Shown here: positions 31,930 to 43,800 of the stretch, in pieces | How the letters are laid out: every line of letters begins with the position of its first letter | Position numbering within the stretch: position 1 is the first letter of the stretch | From: Diphasiastrum complanatum | Taxonomy: Eukaryota > Streptophyta > Lycopodiopsida > Lycopodiales > Lycopodiaceae | DNA: 64,000 nt | Assembly: GCA_029204225.1 (NCBI GenBank) | Contig: CM055096.1 | Coordinates: forward strand, 71,518,349 to 71,582,348 | Reading direction: 5' to 3' | Notes under the pieces: model-generated | Seen by the model: the letters and a program-made list of their open reading frames with translations, nothing else | What the model was told of the DNA's origin: nothing | The model's database searches: none | Program-made: the position numbers and the translations under genes

Positions 31930-33995
31930 CTTTATTGATATTCTTCCACACAATGATGAGTTGTTAAGTGTTGCATGGCTACCTACTGATGAATCAGAAG
32001 ATTTATTCGTAGATGACAAAAATGTCTTACGAATTCAAAATTTCCCAGAAGATTTGGACATTTCTAATATTTAGATCCTCAACTACATGGAGGGACTTCC
32101 ACTCAAAGCCTTTTTGCAATATTTATCCAAAGTGGAACTAGTTTCCAAGGTTATGGTCGAAAAACCTGATACCAAGCTATACCGTGTCAAGCAACCAAAT
32201 TATCCATGGGACCTTTGTGAGGAGGAAACAAGTTTTCAAATCAACGCTGAGATCCTCCATGATGTGCCACCACTTCCTCATCCGCACATTTCATGTCCTC
32301 CTAAGCCACAAACTCGTGGCCATACCATGAAAGAAAAGATGAAGAAAACCCTTCAAATCCAGTCGCCTAGAGACCTTACCACTGCTAGGGAAGTTCCTGA
32401 TATCACATTAGCTCATGCGCCAATCCCCAAACCTCCCAAATCACCATCTAGACAGTTGAAAGACAAGGCCCCCCTTGAATCCCCAGCACATGATGTGCCT
32501 GCATATTTTAAAGGCTATACGATTGAGGATGTGACCATCCGATTACCACAACTTCAACGTGAGCCAAATGGTAATTCACCCTATGAAGGCCCTGCCCGAA
32601 CCATCACTTTCTCCTTGATTGAGCCCAGTGAAAGTAATGAATACATTGTCCACATCAGGGTACATCTCAATCGGGAACAACGTAGAAGGCTTGAGAAGCT
32701 TCTGCGCAAATATCGACATGTCTTTGCTTGGTCCTATAAAGACATAAAAGGAGTCTCACCCCAAGTAGCTGTGCATCGTATTCCCCTTAAACTGGGTGCG
32801 AGACCAATTGCTAGCCGTCCCTAAAGAAGAACTACAATGCTTGTTAGACGTAGGATTCATCTACGAAATCGAACATCTGAGTGGTTCTCCTCAATCATCA
32901 TCATTCCCAAGAAAAATGAAAAACTTTGCATCTGTGTCGACTTTAAAAAAACTTAATGTTGTCACAGAACGTAATCATTTTCCATCACCTTTCGGAGAAT
33001 CCATCTTAGAAAATCTATCAGGAGATGAGGCCTACTCTTTATTAGATGGCTTTAGCGAATACAATATGATTCAAATTGTTGAAGAAGATCAATATAAAAT
33101 CGCTTTTGCCACAACATGGAAAACCTTCTATTGGAAAGTCATGCCTTTTGATCTCTGTAATGCTCCTAGCACTTTCCAGCATGTTATGCAAGCTGCCTTT
33201 TCTCAGTAGATGGGAGATACCCTAGAAATTTACTTGGACGATTTAGGCGCACATTCAGAAGAAACACGTTATCTATTTATGCTTGAGAAAAATTTTATCC
33301 AATGTCAATGCTTCGGCATCTCCTTGAACCCTGAAAAATGCTAGATCTAGGTAACACATGGTATTGTGTTAGGACATATCATTTCAAAAAATGGCATCGC
33401 AACTGACCCTGACAAGGTCCTGATCATTCAAAATCTGTCCGAACCATGCACCATCTGCGAAGTTTATTCTTTCCTAGGCCATGCCAACTACTATCGTTGC
33501 TTTATTCTTGATTTTACTAATAAAGCACGATCAATCTATAAAGTGGTTGTTGTTCCCAAATGGACTGATGAACAACGAGTCGCATTCATTCAGTTAAAGA
33601 AAGCCCTCACAAATGCACCTATCCTCCGGGCTCCTGATTATTCCAAAGAATTCCATGTGCATACGGATGCATCCAAGTATGCCATTGGAACAATGCTCAC
33701 CCAACCGGGAGAATTCAAAAAGGATTATCCAATTCGATTTCTTCACTAATTATCAAGACTCCTATATGTTATCAACAAGACTTGCACAACCAGTTGTATT
33801 ACTCGATGGATTCTATTATTGCGAGAATTTGAGTTTAGGATCGTGGTTCGAAAGGGGGTTCAACTTTTTTTAGCAGATCATCTATCCCGAATCCCTAACC
33901 AACCAACTCCAGATCAAGGCGTCAACAATGAATTACCCGATGCCATTTTATTTCAAGTTGACTCTACACCCGTTTGGGCCAAGGATATCACAGAA
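31930..33995 (+). pseudogene. Ty3/gypsy pol: spacer, reverse transcriptase, RNase H
   Basis: A 245-codon frame at 32087-32824 holds the proline-rich spacer (YFKGYTIEDVTIRLPQLQRE) and KYRHVFAWSYKDIKGV, the usual start of the gypsy RT region. Next come EAYSLLDGFSEYNMIQ, VMPFDLCNAPSTFQHVM (33140), IYLDDLGAHSEE with the Asp pair (33225), LGHIISKNGI, FLGHANYYRCFI and the RNase H start LRAPDYSKEFHVHTDASKYA (33630). Frame breaks at about 32,815, 33,207-33,350 and 33,745 and a truncated RNase H make it inactive. It then reads FLADHLSRIPNQ near 33,870. No integrase follows; a copia LTR abuts at about 34,020. Confidence 0.9.
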
Positions 33996-34019
33996 TATTT
34001 AACTTCAAGGTAGATTAGT

Positions 34020-34254
34020 GTCAAAGGTCTGATAAGCACTCTCAATCATTCACCATAAGCAATCACCAAGAGAAAGAGGAAGAACACACCATCACACTGT
34101 ATCACACTGAATGAAAGAGAGTACAATAAACCCTGAATATAGCGAGAGAGAAAACTAGTAGTTGACTATAGACTAGCCTACAACTACTTACAGTTGGTAA
34201 CAACTATCAACAGTAAATTGTAAACAATAACAAGTTTATCATTGGTTTCTAACA
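34020..34254 (-). mobile_element. Short copia LTR (3' LTR of minus-strand remnant)
   Basis: On the minus strand, a purine tract (tgagggagag, 34255-34265) is followed by TGTTAGAAACCAATGATAAAC, a typical copia LTR start at 34254. The LTR runs to about 34,020. It belongs to the RNase H remnant next to it. Confidence 0.7.
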
Positions 34255-34629
34255 CTCTCCCTCAATGATAAAATTACATTCTTCTATTCCTAATAAAGTA
34301 CAAAAATTTTCAAATTTACATCTACCTAATGACTTAGTAAAAATATCTACCATTTGATCTTCAGATTTACAAAAAACAAGATCAATGGTTCCGTCAAGTA
34401 TTTTCTCTCAAACAAAGTGATAATGTATTTCGATGTGCTTGGTTCGAGCATGTAGAACTGGATTTTTGGCAAGGTGAATGCAGCTTTGGTTGTCGCAAGA
34501 AATAGTAGTTGCATCCACCTATGATTGACCAAAAACACCAAGCAATCTTCATAGCCATACTGCTTCCTATGTAGCATTGCTGAGCGCACGATATTCAACT
34601 TCTGTCGAAGATAAGGCTACTGTAGTTGC
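34255..34629 (-). pseudogene. Ty1/copia RNase H tail
   Basis: On the minus strand: TVALSSTEVEYRALSNAT, then VDATTISCDNQSCIHLAKNP and LHARTKHIEIHYHFV, then DQMVDIFTKSLG, which are the ordered landmarks of copia RNase H. Stops interrupt it. It joins directly, without a stop, to gypsy integrase sequence at about 34,625. Confidence 0.85.
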
Positions 34630-35460
34630 TTTGCACGTTGGCAAATGTCGCAAACTTTTATATATGCACAAGTGTCTTGGCCACCAAAATCCTACCAGAA
34701 GAATTGCCCTAGTAGTAGCATCAGAGGAGAAATGGCCTCCTCTAATTCCTTCATGTGTCAAGGCAATAACTTTGTTGAACTTCAGATTCGTGTGCACAAC
34801 GACGTGTAATACCATAAATATTTAACTTATATAGTTGTCCTGCAATAAGATGATATGGTAAAGATTTCATAATAAGTTTGTTTTTTTGCAGTTTGGTCAA
34901 CTGAGGATCTATCTTCCTAGTGGCTATCTATCTAGTGATATCATCTGCCCATAACGGATTCACATCTATATAAAATAGACACGCATCTGGGTAACTCATC
35001 ATTTATTGACTCATCAGATTCTTCAGCATTAGGTAATCGTGAAAGATGATCAGCCAAAAAATGTTGTGATCTTCTGAATAACAACTCGAAAGTTGAATTT
35101 CAAAAGAATCAACAGCCATCGTGCACTTTGTCCGGTTTTGCAAGGTTTATTCAATAGGTAAAAAAGAGCATGATGGTCGGTATAAAAGACAAAAAGCTAG
35201 CCTAGCAAATAATGTCAAAATTGTTGAACAACATAGACCATTACTAGTGCTTCTTGATCCGTTGTGAAGTAGTTAACCTCAGTTGGAACAAGCTGACGAC
35301 TTAGGAAACGGATTGGGAAATCCTTTCCGAATTCTCCGGGTGGCATTAAAATAGCGCCAATGGCATACTTACTTGCGTCCATATGCACATGGAACTCCTT
35401 AGTATAATCAAACATGCGAAGAATGGGTGCGATAACTAAGCATGTTTAAGATCTTCACTG
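34630..35460 (-). pseudogene. Ty3/gypsy RNase H and integrase zinc-domain fragment
   Basis: Minus strand. 35,415-35,100 reads MFDYTKEFHVHMDASKYAIG, FLSRQLVPTEVNYFTTDQEA and FYTDHHALFYLLNKP, gypsy RNase H. 34,815-34,630 reads HEGIRGGHFSSDATTRAILL, GFWWPRHLCIY and HLPTCK, the H2C2 zinc-binding domain at the start of gypsy integrase. Stops and a gap of about 300 bases separate them. Confidence 0.85.
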
Positions 35461-35774
35461 GGCTTTATTTCGGTCTTCTGTCCACCTTGGATCAGTAACA
35501 ATTTGATATACTAATTGCGCTTTATCGACGCAGTGTATTATAAAAATTTGATAATAACATGTGTGGCCCAGAAAGATGTAAATAAAAATAAATCATTGTT
35601 TGTTTGATTCATTAATTGTTTGATATCAAAGACAATCATATACAAAATTGATACAAAGACAATCATGTACAAAATTACAAAAAAAAATTATATTCGTGAT
35701 AAGGAGTACATGGACTCAAAAATGAGGTACCAAAAACCCAAATTTATTTATCACATTACATAATAAACTAATTA
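35461..35774. other. No gene seen; short local repeat
   Basis: AT-rich DNA with a duplicated gacaatcatrtacaaaatt word near 35,630 and 35,660. Lies just beyond the 3' end of the minus-strand three-exon gene. Confidence 0.3.
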
Positions 35775-35775
35775 G

Positions 35776-36837
35776 ATACTTAATCATCTTCAATAGAATT
35801 TGCATCTTCATCTTCATCTTCCTCTTCCTCACCCTTGATCCAATGGATTGTTTTCATCATCGACCTCTCCGCTTGGTGCGCTTGATGCGGATCCTCTAAA
35901 AATTTTAAAAAATACAAGCATTAGAGTAAATACCTTTTAGATTTAGTAACAAAAATCAATAAAAAAATTAATTCTTACCAATGGCAATTCCCCTTTTTCT
36001 TTCATGTGATCCACCAAAGCCGAGTATCCTTGTCGATACCCGAACTCGTATTCGGTTTTCGTAAAAGCCCTCTCGAAGTCACAAAACAAACATTGATTAG
36101 TTAATAAAACAATAACATAGAACATAAACAATTTAAGTTTACTAAAAATGAATTTAAAAGAAAATTACTTACAAATTGGACTTGAATATTGGCTTTGCCC
36201 CCGCGAACCAAGATGTGATTGCCCCAATAGGGCAATCATTGACCGCGTAGCCTCCCTTTGTTGTGCAAACCGATCGGGATTGGGATTTTTTTCTTCCACC
36301 TCAACTTTGCGCCAATCTTTTTTGGAAGCCCAACCGGGCCTCCGCTTTCCCGCTCTAATAGCCCTCCTTAGGGCTTGTGGTTTGTGCCTAATATGAGTGC
36401 ATATATTGGTTAAGGCCAAATTTCTATCAATTTTTTCATTCTCATTAATTTCTCTATGCAACGTGGCAATGATTCTATCTTTGTTGTCCTCATCTTGATT
36501 AGCCCAAGGGCTAAACAAGTCATTGCCAAAGTATTTCATGGCAAGCTCTCTAATTCGGCTTATTACAACATTGCCTTGTGCATCTTTAATAATGTTACCA
36601 TCCTCGTTAACATCATAATAACTATTGGCAAATTCTTCACTTGTTGGTGCATCCTGCGCCACCCTCTCTTGTTCGGATTCTCCTTCGGAAAGGCATAGAA
36701 ATTTCATTCTATTCCTTTCGTCTAGAGATAATCCTTGATAAAAATCTTGAACTCGGTCTCCCAAGCCCGAGATTCTCGCTCCTTCACTTGAGGAGCTTCG
36801 TGGCCTTCTAAAGCCACTTCTACTTCCATATGGAGAC
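35776..36837 (-). CDS. Three-exon gene resembling a plant En/Spm-associated (PF03004-like) protein
   Basis: Minus strand; Met at 36,837 (MSPYGSRSGFRRPRSSSSEG). Exon 1 (to about 36,181) carries the core: VVISRIRELAMKYFGNDLFS, RIIATLHREI, AGKRRPGWASKKDW, RFAQQREATRSM and LLGQSHLGSRGQ; this order (basic RPGW segment, then an S-HLGS-G motif) is what I recall of plant Ptta/En/Spm proteins. It ends at a gtaagtaa donor. Exon 2 is about 36,070-35,983 (RAFTKTEYEFGYRQGYSALV, KEKGELPL, donor gtaagaat). Exon 3 follows tttttag at about 35,897 and codes SASSAPSGEVDDENNPLD and an acidic tail EEEEDEDEDANSIEDD, reached only with a one-base shift. GA repeats precede the gene. Such proteins accompany CACTA transposons. 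Family call moderate. Confidence 0.5.
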
Positions 36838-36891
36838 ATTTTGTGTGTGTAGAGAGAGTGTGTGTGAGTAAGAAATAAAGAAAGAAAGAAA

Positions 36892-36927
<36 letters not shown>

Positions 36928-37000
36928 TGTGTGTGTGAGAGAGAGAGAAAGAGGGAGAGATACAAAGAGAAAAAGAAATATTGATGCCAAGAAAACTAAG
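36838..37000 (-). repeat. GA/GT-rich low-complexity tract in the gene's leader
   Basis: Runs of (GA)n at 36,895-36,924 with GT and GAAA stretches on either side. It lies immediately upstream of the minus-strand start codon at 36,837, so it would be 5' UTR or promoter of that gene. Ser/Leu repeat frames here are artefacts. Confidence 0.8.
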
Positions 37001-37570
37001 ATTAATGTGTGAAAGAGAGAGTGCTTAAAACTTAAAGCTAGAGAGCATGAAAACCTAAAGAGAGACCATAAAGAGCACAAAGAGAGAGCAGAAATGAATG
37101 CAAAAAACAAGAATGAAAATCCGAAGAGAAAAAAGTCCATTATATAGACAAAATGAATTTCAAGTGGCGCATGCAAGAGCCATGAAAATTTAGGTTGCCA
37201 TGCTTGGCTCTGCCACGCGAAGTACAATCATGATTGTTGGTGTGGGACTCCGTGTGAAAATGTCATTTCTACAATAAAATGTTAATTGTCTTGTCAATTG
37301 TCATGTAAAAAAAAAAGTACAAATAAAAAACATTTTGTGTGAAATGTCATGAAGTAACAAGGTACAAATAATGACAAGATATGTCTTTTGTACAAAATTA
37401 TTTTATGCATTTCTATGTCACCAAAATCAAGAATATTTTGTATTAGATAACGGGCCCCATAGAGGCTCTTTATGAGTTTTTGGGAGGGCCAGCCCGGGAG
37501 GGGGAGCCACCAAAAAAACTCGTTAACATGCCCATAGGGGCCTGTCATCTAGCATTATTAGCACTTTTTT
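37001..37570. other. No gene seen
   Basis: A-rich DNA; includes a ~54-base segment (37,292-37,345) repeated at 38,536-38,588. No coding support. Confidence 0.35.
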
Positions 37571-38643
37571 TTTAGTACATTATGAATACATGGTTATCTA
37601 CCGTATGAATACATCGCGAGCCCAAGAGGTTCTCTCTGTCTCTCTGCTTTTCTGGTTCACGATGGTGAATTTCTGACAACATTTCTTGCCATGGGTTTCC
37701 TCGGTACCACCGCCATGGGTTTCTTGGAGCTTGGGGATGTTGTTGGTCTTTCATTGCCCCTTCACTCAATTCGAAAACTGAGAAGGGCAGAGTACAAAAA
37801 TATTAGAAACTGGATCCTTCGTTCCAACAAAGCAGTCTTTAGCTAATTCTTCTACGAATTCAAACCCAGGAAAAGCGCCCACGCAACGCTCCAAAAAATG
37901 CCATTTGATTGGAAAGATGTGCATAGGTTTCATCGCTTGCAATGATCCGGGATGCAATTGCCACCATTGAAACATTATGGGAAATGTACAGTTCATGGAT
38001 GCAGTCTCTAATTAGAAATTAGATTCCTATATGGTTGTTCGAAAACCTCTCCTGCTTTATGATTTGCTACATAAGATAGGAAAACTGCCCGATTCAAGTA
38101 TGCTTTCAGGACAACTCTTCCTTTTGGCACTTCGCTTGCTAATCATGCTTCCTTTCTTAGGGGAACACTTGACCTCTTCTAAAATATTACACGGAGGTTT
38201 ATCATTCTCTGCCTTTGGATGCTCACCCATAGTCTCTTTGCATTCTTCATCTGGCCATGCCTCTGGTGATAGAAGCTCAGGTCCGCTACACCGTCGCGAG
38301 ATCAGTGAGGAGAAGACGAAGAAAAAAAAGAACTCATATGTTTTGAATGTCGTATAAATAAAAAAATACTGTATAATATGCGATGTTCAATTGAAAACAT
38401 ACCGTCGATTACGACATTTTATTCGCTAGTTTCTGCTTCGTTAGAAACTCAAAGTGCTAATAGCGTGTGAGGTGGCATGAAACAAATTATGGGAATAATG
38501 AAGTGTAGGTGAATAACAAATTAAATCATGATATGTGTCAATTGTCATGTAAAAAAAACAGTACAAATAAAAAATATTTTGTATGAAACAAATTAAGGGA
38601 ATAATGAAGTGTAGGTGGATAAAAAATTAAAACATGATATGTG
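37292..38643 (+). repeat. Set of short direct repeats flanking the 37.5-38.4 kb segment
   Basis: A tgtcaattgtcatgtaaaaa-containing segment of about 54 bases at 37,292-37,345 recurs at 38,536-38,588. A second pair, about 59 bases starting gaaacaaatta, occurs at 38,479-38,537 and 38,585-38,643. The repeats bracket the unrecognised coding-like block, so they may be subterminal repeats of one DNA transposon. Confidence 0.55.
37572..38300 (-). other. Coding-like minus-strand block, unrecognised
   Basis: Minus strand. After an acceptor-like ctcgcgacggtgtag at about 38,288 an open frame of about 75 codons runs to a TAA near 38,063 (SPEAWPDEECKETMGEHPKA, then NILEEVKCSPKKGSMISKRS). Further on, 37,996-37,766 reads FPIKWHFLERCVGAFPGFEF, VEELAKDCFVGTKDP. 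The amino-acid mix is that of real protein rather than chance, and could be exons or a fragment of a captured host gene. I do not recognise the family. Confidence 0.35.
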
Positions 38644-38940
38644 TTTCATATAATTAAAAGTAGTGTAGGCTTATATAGAATAGTCCTATGTTGCAGTGAG
38701 AGATTCTAATTTATAGTGTTTACAATGAGAGATTCTATTTTATAGTGTTTTCATCTTGGAGATCAAAGCAAGGTAAAAAATCCAATTGGCTAGATTTGGT
38801 GTGATAGTTGATTCTAAGTTTTTTTGTTCTAGATCTTGGTAGATCTTTCTAGATTTTGTCAATGCAAACTTAGAGTGAAAAGTGACACAAATCTTGTTTG
38901 GAATCAATTCATCTTTTGGTTTGTAAAACCGGCAAAAGGA
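38644..38940. other. No gene seen
   Basis: AT-rich DNA with duplicated gagattctattttatagtgtt words near 38,700 and 38,727. Left boundary of the old copia element is near 38,940. Confidence 0.3.
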
Positions 38941-39555
38941 TCCATTATAGCAGCACCCTCACCATATCCATGATAATATTTCTTTGGTAGAAATCATTTG
39001 CCAACACCTTTGAAGGGCACTCCACCAATTTGCCACTATATTTATGTGCTTCCTCCATGTTTGATGATGATCTTTTGATTTGAAAGTACCATTTGCATGA
39101 AGATGGCTACACCATGTTGAAAATTATAGGCTTCCATGCCTCATAAACACAAAGATCATAGAGATCAAGATCATAAGATGGGTAAAAGTGTTGATTATCA
39201 AGATTAAGCATACTAGCTTGACTAGTCCACATACTATGAATTTTATCCATGATGGATCTAATCTTGAAATCAAATGCAATCTTGATATTCTTGAGGCTAA
39301 ATACTTTCTCAAGGATGTAAGTGTCCTCTTTGGATGCTTCACTTAATCTCAAGAGAAGTTTACAAAATGTCTCATAACATGTAAAAACATGATTTTTCAA
39401 ACTATGAGCAACAAGCTCATTCTTGCTCTTACTAGATCTAAGAGCATACACTTGATGACTCAACCACTTGCTTTCTAAGTTATTTGGAAACATATGTAAG
39501 CCATGAATGACAAGTAATATGTCCATACTAGAGGCATGATACAAGACAATCATTA
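38941..39555 (-). mobile_element. Old copia derivative, 3' portion (left of nested insertion)
   Basis: DNA at 38,950-39,110 resembles 19,490-19,660 (caccctcaccatatccatgat). The 148-codon minus-strand frame 39553-39107 matches the odd ORF at 19,504-20,415 (RLSEASKEDTYILEKV, IRSIMDKIHSMWTSQA, SYDLDLYD). The element continues on the other side of the young copia at 45,427. Confidence 0.7.
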
Positions 39556-39560
39556 CCTCA
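39556..39560 (+). repeat. Target-site duplication of the young copia, left copy (cctca)
   Basis: Five bases directly before the 5' LTR; the same cctca follows the 3' LTR at 45,422-45,426. A 5-bp duplication is standard for copia. Confidence 0.9.
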
Positions 39561-40213
39561 TGTGAAAAATTGTCAACTAGTAGTATTTTCCTAACTTGAG
39601 ATTTTGTAGGCCTATGGCCAAATAAAAGTTAGAGATAGGTTCATACATGTATGTAGAGGCCCAAAGTATGTGTACACTACTTTTGAGGTCACATTAATTA
39701 GAGGAGGTCGAGTGTGGAGCTCTTCTATTGGCTCATAATTTGGTGCATTCCTATTTGACCAAATTTCTAGGTAGATGGGTGAATCCTATTGGACCCCAAT
39801 TTTAGCCTATCATAAGACAAGTGGCCAAGAGGCACTATGGCTGCTATAAATAGCCATCTCCACGAGTATGTACACATCTCATTTTCATTCTATTGAATGA
39901 ATGTTATGCTCTTTGAAGATCCATCTTCTTCTCTCTCACTTTTTTGTTCATATCTTGCATTCTAGCCACTAGAATTGTGATTTCTTTGTTGCTATGGCTT
40001 CACACGTGTGAAATGCAGGTTGTAGGCTCTGAAGTACGGACAGGGACAGCAAGTTTCTGTTTGTGGAAGCTTATGATCAGATCTTGATGTTTAGTTGATG
40101 TTTAGTATGCTTAACATCACAATTTCTATCATTTTTTCAATCTAGATGTGCATAACTTCCATGGCCAAGATCTTTATGAAACTTTAGCATCTTTTGGATC
40201 TGAGTTTTTCACA
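39561..40213 (+). mobile_element. 5' LTR of the young copia (653 bp)
   Basis: Starts TGTGAAAAATTGTC and ends GAGTTTTTCACA. I see no difference from the 3' LTR at 44,769-45,421. A TATA box, tataaata, is at 39,845-39,852, so transcription would begin about 30 bases later within the LTR. Imperfect palindrome cacacgtgtg at about 40,002 recurs in other copia LTRs of the window and may be an enhancer-like site. Confidence 0.95.
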
Positions 40214-40225
40214 TGGTATCAGAGC
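40214..40225 (+). promoter_or_regulatory. Primer-binding site (initiator tRNA-Met type)
   Basis: TGGTATCAGAGC directly after the LTR is the standard plant copia primer-binding site, complementary to the 3' end of initiator methionine tRNA. The gag-pol start codon is about 600 bases downstream. Confidence 0.95.
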
Positions 40226-40822
40226 ATTAGGCGGCCAAATGTGCAGGTTTTGCCAGATTTAGAAGAGATTTGTGGGCGAGTTTGCTTTTGTAGCATTCCA
40301 ATCAAGTTTCTAGCTAAAAATCTTGTTGATTTATGTGTAGAAATTGGATCTTTGTGATCAAAACATCATTTGTATGCATTTCAATTGAAGTAGGGCGAAT
40401 TCCCTCTGTACTTATCAGAATAAGGAGACAAAATTTGTTTTGGAAAGAGGGAGATGCAAGATCCAACAAGATCCTATTAGTTTTCCATTCTAGCATATAG
40501 TTTTTTGATTCAATTTCTTGCTTCTTCATGTCAAAAACTTCAAAATTGATGTAACCCTCTGATTTTCAGTTTGCTGAATGATTCAAGAGTGTATTTCAAT
40601 CTTAGGAGTGAGGGAAAAGCAAGTATATTGAGGTTTGGTCTTGGTTTGATCAAGAAATCATAAAACTAGTGGCTAAAATTGAGAAAAAAGTGAGGAAAAG
40701 AGAGAAAAAGTAAGGTTTTAGGTTCCAAATCTTTGTGATTTCTTCTTGTGTTTCATTTGTTGATTCAAGAGAGTGCTTAGTGCATTGGAACAGGTCAAAG
40801 ATCAGAGATCAATCATTGCAAC

Positions 40823-43800
40823 ATGGCTACAAATGGAGGCTACATGTTGGAAAGCAATGATAGGCTTACCTCCCTCAACTATTCTACTTGGAAAGTAAGG
40901 ATGGAGTCTTTGCTTGAGATGAATGAGTTGATGGATATTGTTGTAGGTGTGGAGGAGAGACCTTTGGCACCTCAAGAACAATTGAGGTATGACAAGAGGG
41001 CAAAGAAAGCCCTTCACATGATCAAGATGAATGTGACAAATGAGCTTATCAAAGAGGTTGGTAAGTGCACATCATCTAGTGAAGCTTGGGAAGCCTTGAA
41101 GAAGGTTTATGAATCCAAGTCTACTTCTAGAGTGTTGACTTTAAGAAGGCAAATCTTTTCTTGTATGCAAAAGAAGAGTGAGAATGGACATGCTTTTGTT
41201 TTGAGAGTTAAAGCATTGAATGATGAGTTAGCATGCATTAATGATGGCATAAATAATGAGGAGCTTGTTCAAGTGATTCTCAATGGCTTGTTGGATGATC
41301 ATGCTAATCTTGTTCAAAGTTATGCTATCCAAAAATGTTTACCAAGTGTTGGAGACTTGCAAGAGGTCTTGTTGGCTGAAGAATTCAGGTTGCAAACAAG
41401 AGTGGGAGCATCTTCTACATCTCAAGGAGGAGAAGAGGAGGCAATGTTCTCTAAAGGCAAGTTCAAGGGCAAAGGTAAAAGCAATTGGTCTAAAGGGCAA
41501 GACCAAGGTGAGCACTCTACTTTTGGCAAAAAGAAGGATAGATCTAAGCTAAAATGTTTCTATTGTGGAGTCAAAGGGCATTTTGCTAGTGATTGTTTTA
41601 AGAAAAAGAGGGATCAAGGGGAAAAGCAAACCAATCTAACTATTGATGAGGGTGGGGATGAGCTTCTTTCAAATGATGCTTTTGTTATGTCATCTTGCTT
41701 GTTGGCTAATCATGGAGACATTGATCCTTGGTGGATTGATAGTGGAGCCACTTCTCATATGACATATCATAAAGAGTATTTTTCATCTTTAATGGCATTT
41801 GATGGTGATAGGAAGGTAATCTATACCGCAAATGATGGTGAGTGTACAATCAAGGGGATTGGCACAATTCCTATTTCACTTTCTACAAATAGGAATATAG
41901 AATTGAAAGATGTTTTGCTCATTCCATCCATTACCAAGAACTTACTTAGTGTAAGCCAAATGCTTGACAAAGGATTCAAAGTTGAGTTTGATGGTGATGC
42001 TTGCTTGATCAAAAAGGGGTGTAGTATCATTGCAAAAGGGAAAAGGCAAGGGAAATTGTTCAAGCTTGATGCATGTGTTGTTGCTAACCAAGTTGGATGC
42101 ATGGCAAATGAACAAATGTCAATTCAAGAGGTATGGCATAAAAGGATGGGACATCTCAACTACAAGGCCTTGGAGGTAATAGCCAAAAAGGAGGTAGTAA
42201 GGGGACTTCCCAAGTCTCTTACTTGCTTGAATCATGTTTGTGAAGAATGTGCTTTGTCTAAATCACATAGATTGCCATATACTAGATCTATATCTAGATC
42301 TAAGATGCCTTTTTCTCTCTTGCATTCGGATATTCATGGTGTTACTACAATTAGCAATGGAGGTGCTAAGATGTATGTAACTTTCATTGATGATTTTAGT
42401 AGATTTTGTTGGGTTTATCTACTAAAGAGCAAGGATGAGGTGTTTGATGTGTTTGTCAAGTTCAAAGTTGCTATTGAGACTCAATTTACAACCAAAATCA
42501 AATGCTTGAGGAGCGACAATGGTGGTGAATACATTTCTAACAAATTCAAAGCCTTTTGTGATGAGCATGGGATCAAGAGGGAGTACACATGTCCAAGAAC
42601 ACCACAACAAAATGGAGTGGCCGAGAGGAAGAATAGAACCTTGTGTGAGAGTGCAAAGGCAATGAGATTGAATGCTAATCTTCCTAAACCTTTTTGGAGT
42701 GATGCTTTGTTGTGTGCAAATTTCCTATGCAATAGATGGCCAAGTGTTGTATTGGAAGGAAAAACCCCTTTTGAAGCTTTGTTTGGTATGAAGCCTAATG
42801 TCAAGTTTCTAAGAACTTTTGGATGCATTTGCTACTTCAACATTACTCTTGATGATAGAACTAAGGAGGATCCATCTTCAAGAAAGGGCATTTTTGTTGG
42901 TTATAGTGAAGTAAGCAAAGCATATAGGATTTATGTTCCTTCAATCAAGAAAGTGTTCACAAGTAGGGATGTCATTTTTGATGAAAGTAACATTCCAAAA
43001 GTTGTTTCAAGTGATGATGGTGTTGTTGCAACTAATGTGCTTGATGACAATGGAGTTGATGACACATTGGATGTGGATGTTGAAGAAGCCTCTTCAAGTC
43101 AAATTCCAAGGAGAACTCCAAGGCATAAAGTGAAACCCTCAAGGCTCACTTATGATGGCAAAGGTAAGCAAGTGGTGGATGGATCCAACTATGCTTTCCT
43201 AACTTCTTTTGATGTACCTTCATGTGTAGATGAAGCAAGGCAAAAAGAGGAATGGATCCAAGCAATGGATCTTGAGTTTGAAGCACTTATGAAGAACAAC
43301 ACATGGAGATTGGTGGAGCTTCCAAAGGGCAAAAGTGCAATTGGATGCAAATGGATCTTCAAGGTAAAGACAAATCAAGATGGATCTATCAACAAGTTCA
43401 AGGCAAGGTTGGTGGCTAAAGGTTATGCTCAAGAGCATGGCATTGACTATGAGGAAACCTTTGCACCCGTGGCAAAGATGGTGAGCATAAGAGTAATCAT
43501 TTCCCTTGCAACTCTTTATGGATGGGATCTTTGGCAATTAGACATTTCTAATGCTTTCTTGAATGGTGATCTTGAAGAGGAAGTCTACATGGAGCAACCC
43601 GAGAGCTATGTTTCTCATAGCAAGCCTAATCATGTGTGTTTTCTACAAAAAAGTTTGTATGGTCTTAAGCAAGCACCAAGGAGTTGGTATGCTAGGCTTA
43701 ACTCTTTTCTACTTTCTCAAAACTTCACTATGAGTGAGTATGATCATTCACTTTACTTTAGAATTAGTGCTAATGATGTTACAATCCTTCTAATTTATGT

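Noticed and set aside
36820-37227. Minus-strand frame rich in Phe/Leu/Ser upstream of the three-exon gene
   Set aside because: It spans the GA/GT low-complexity leader; composition artefact.
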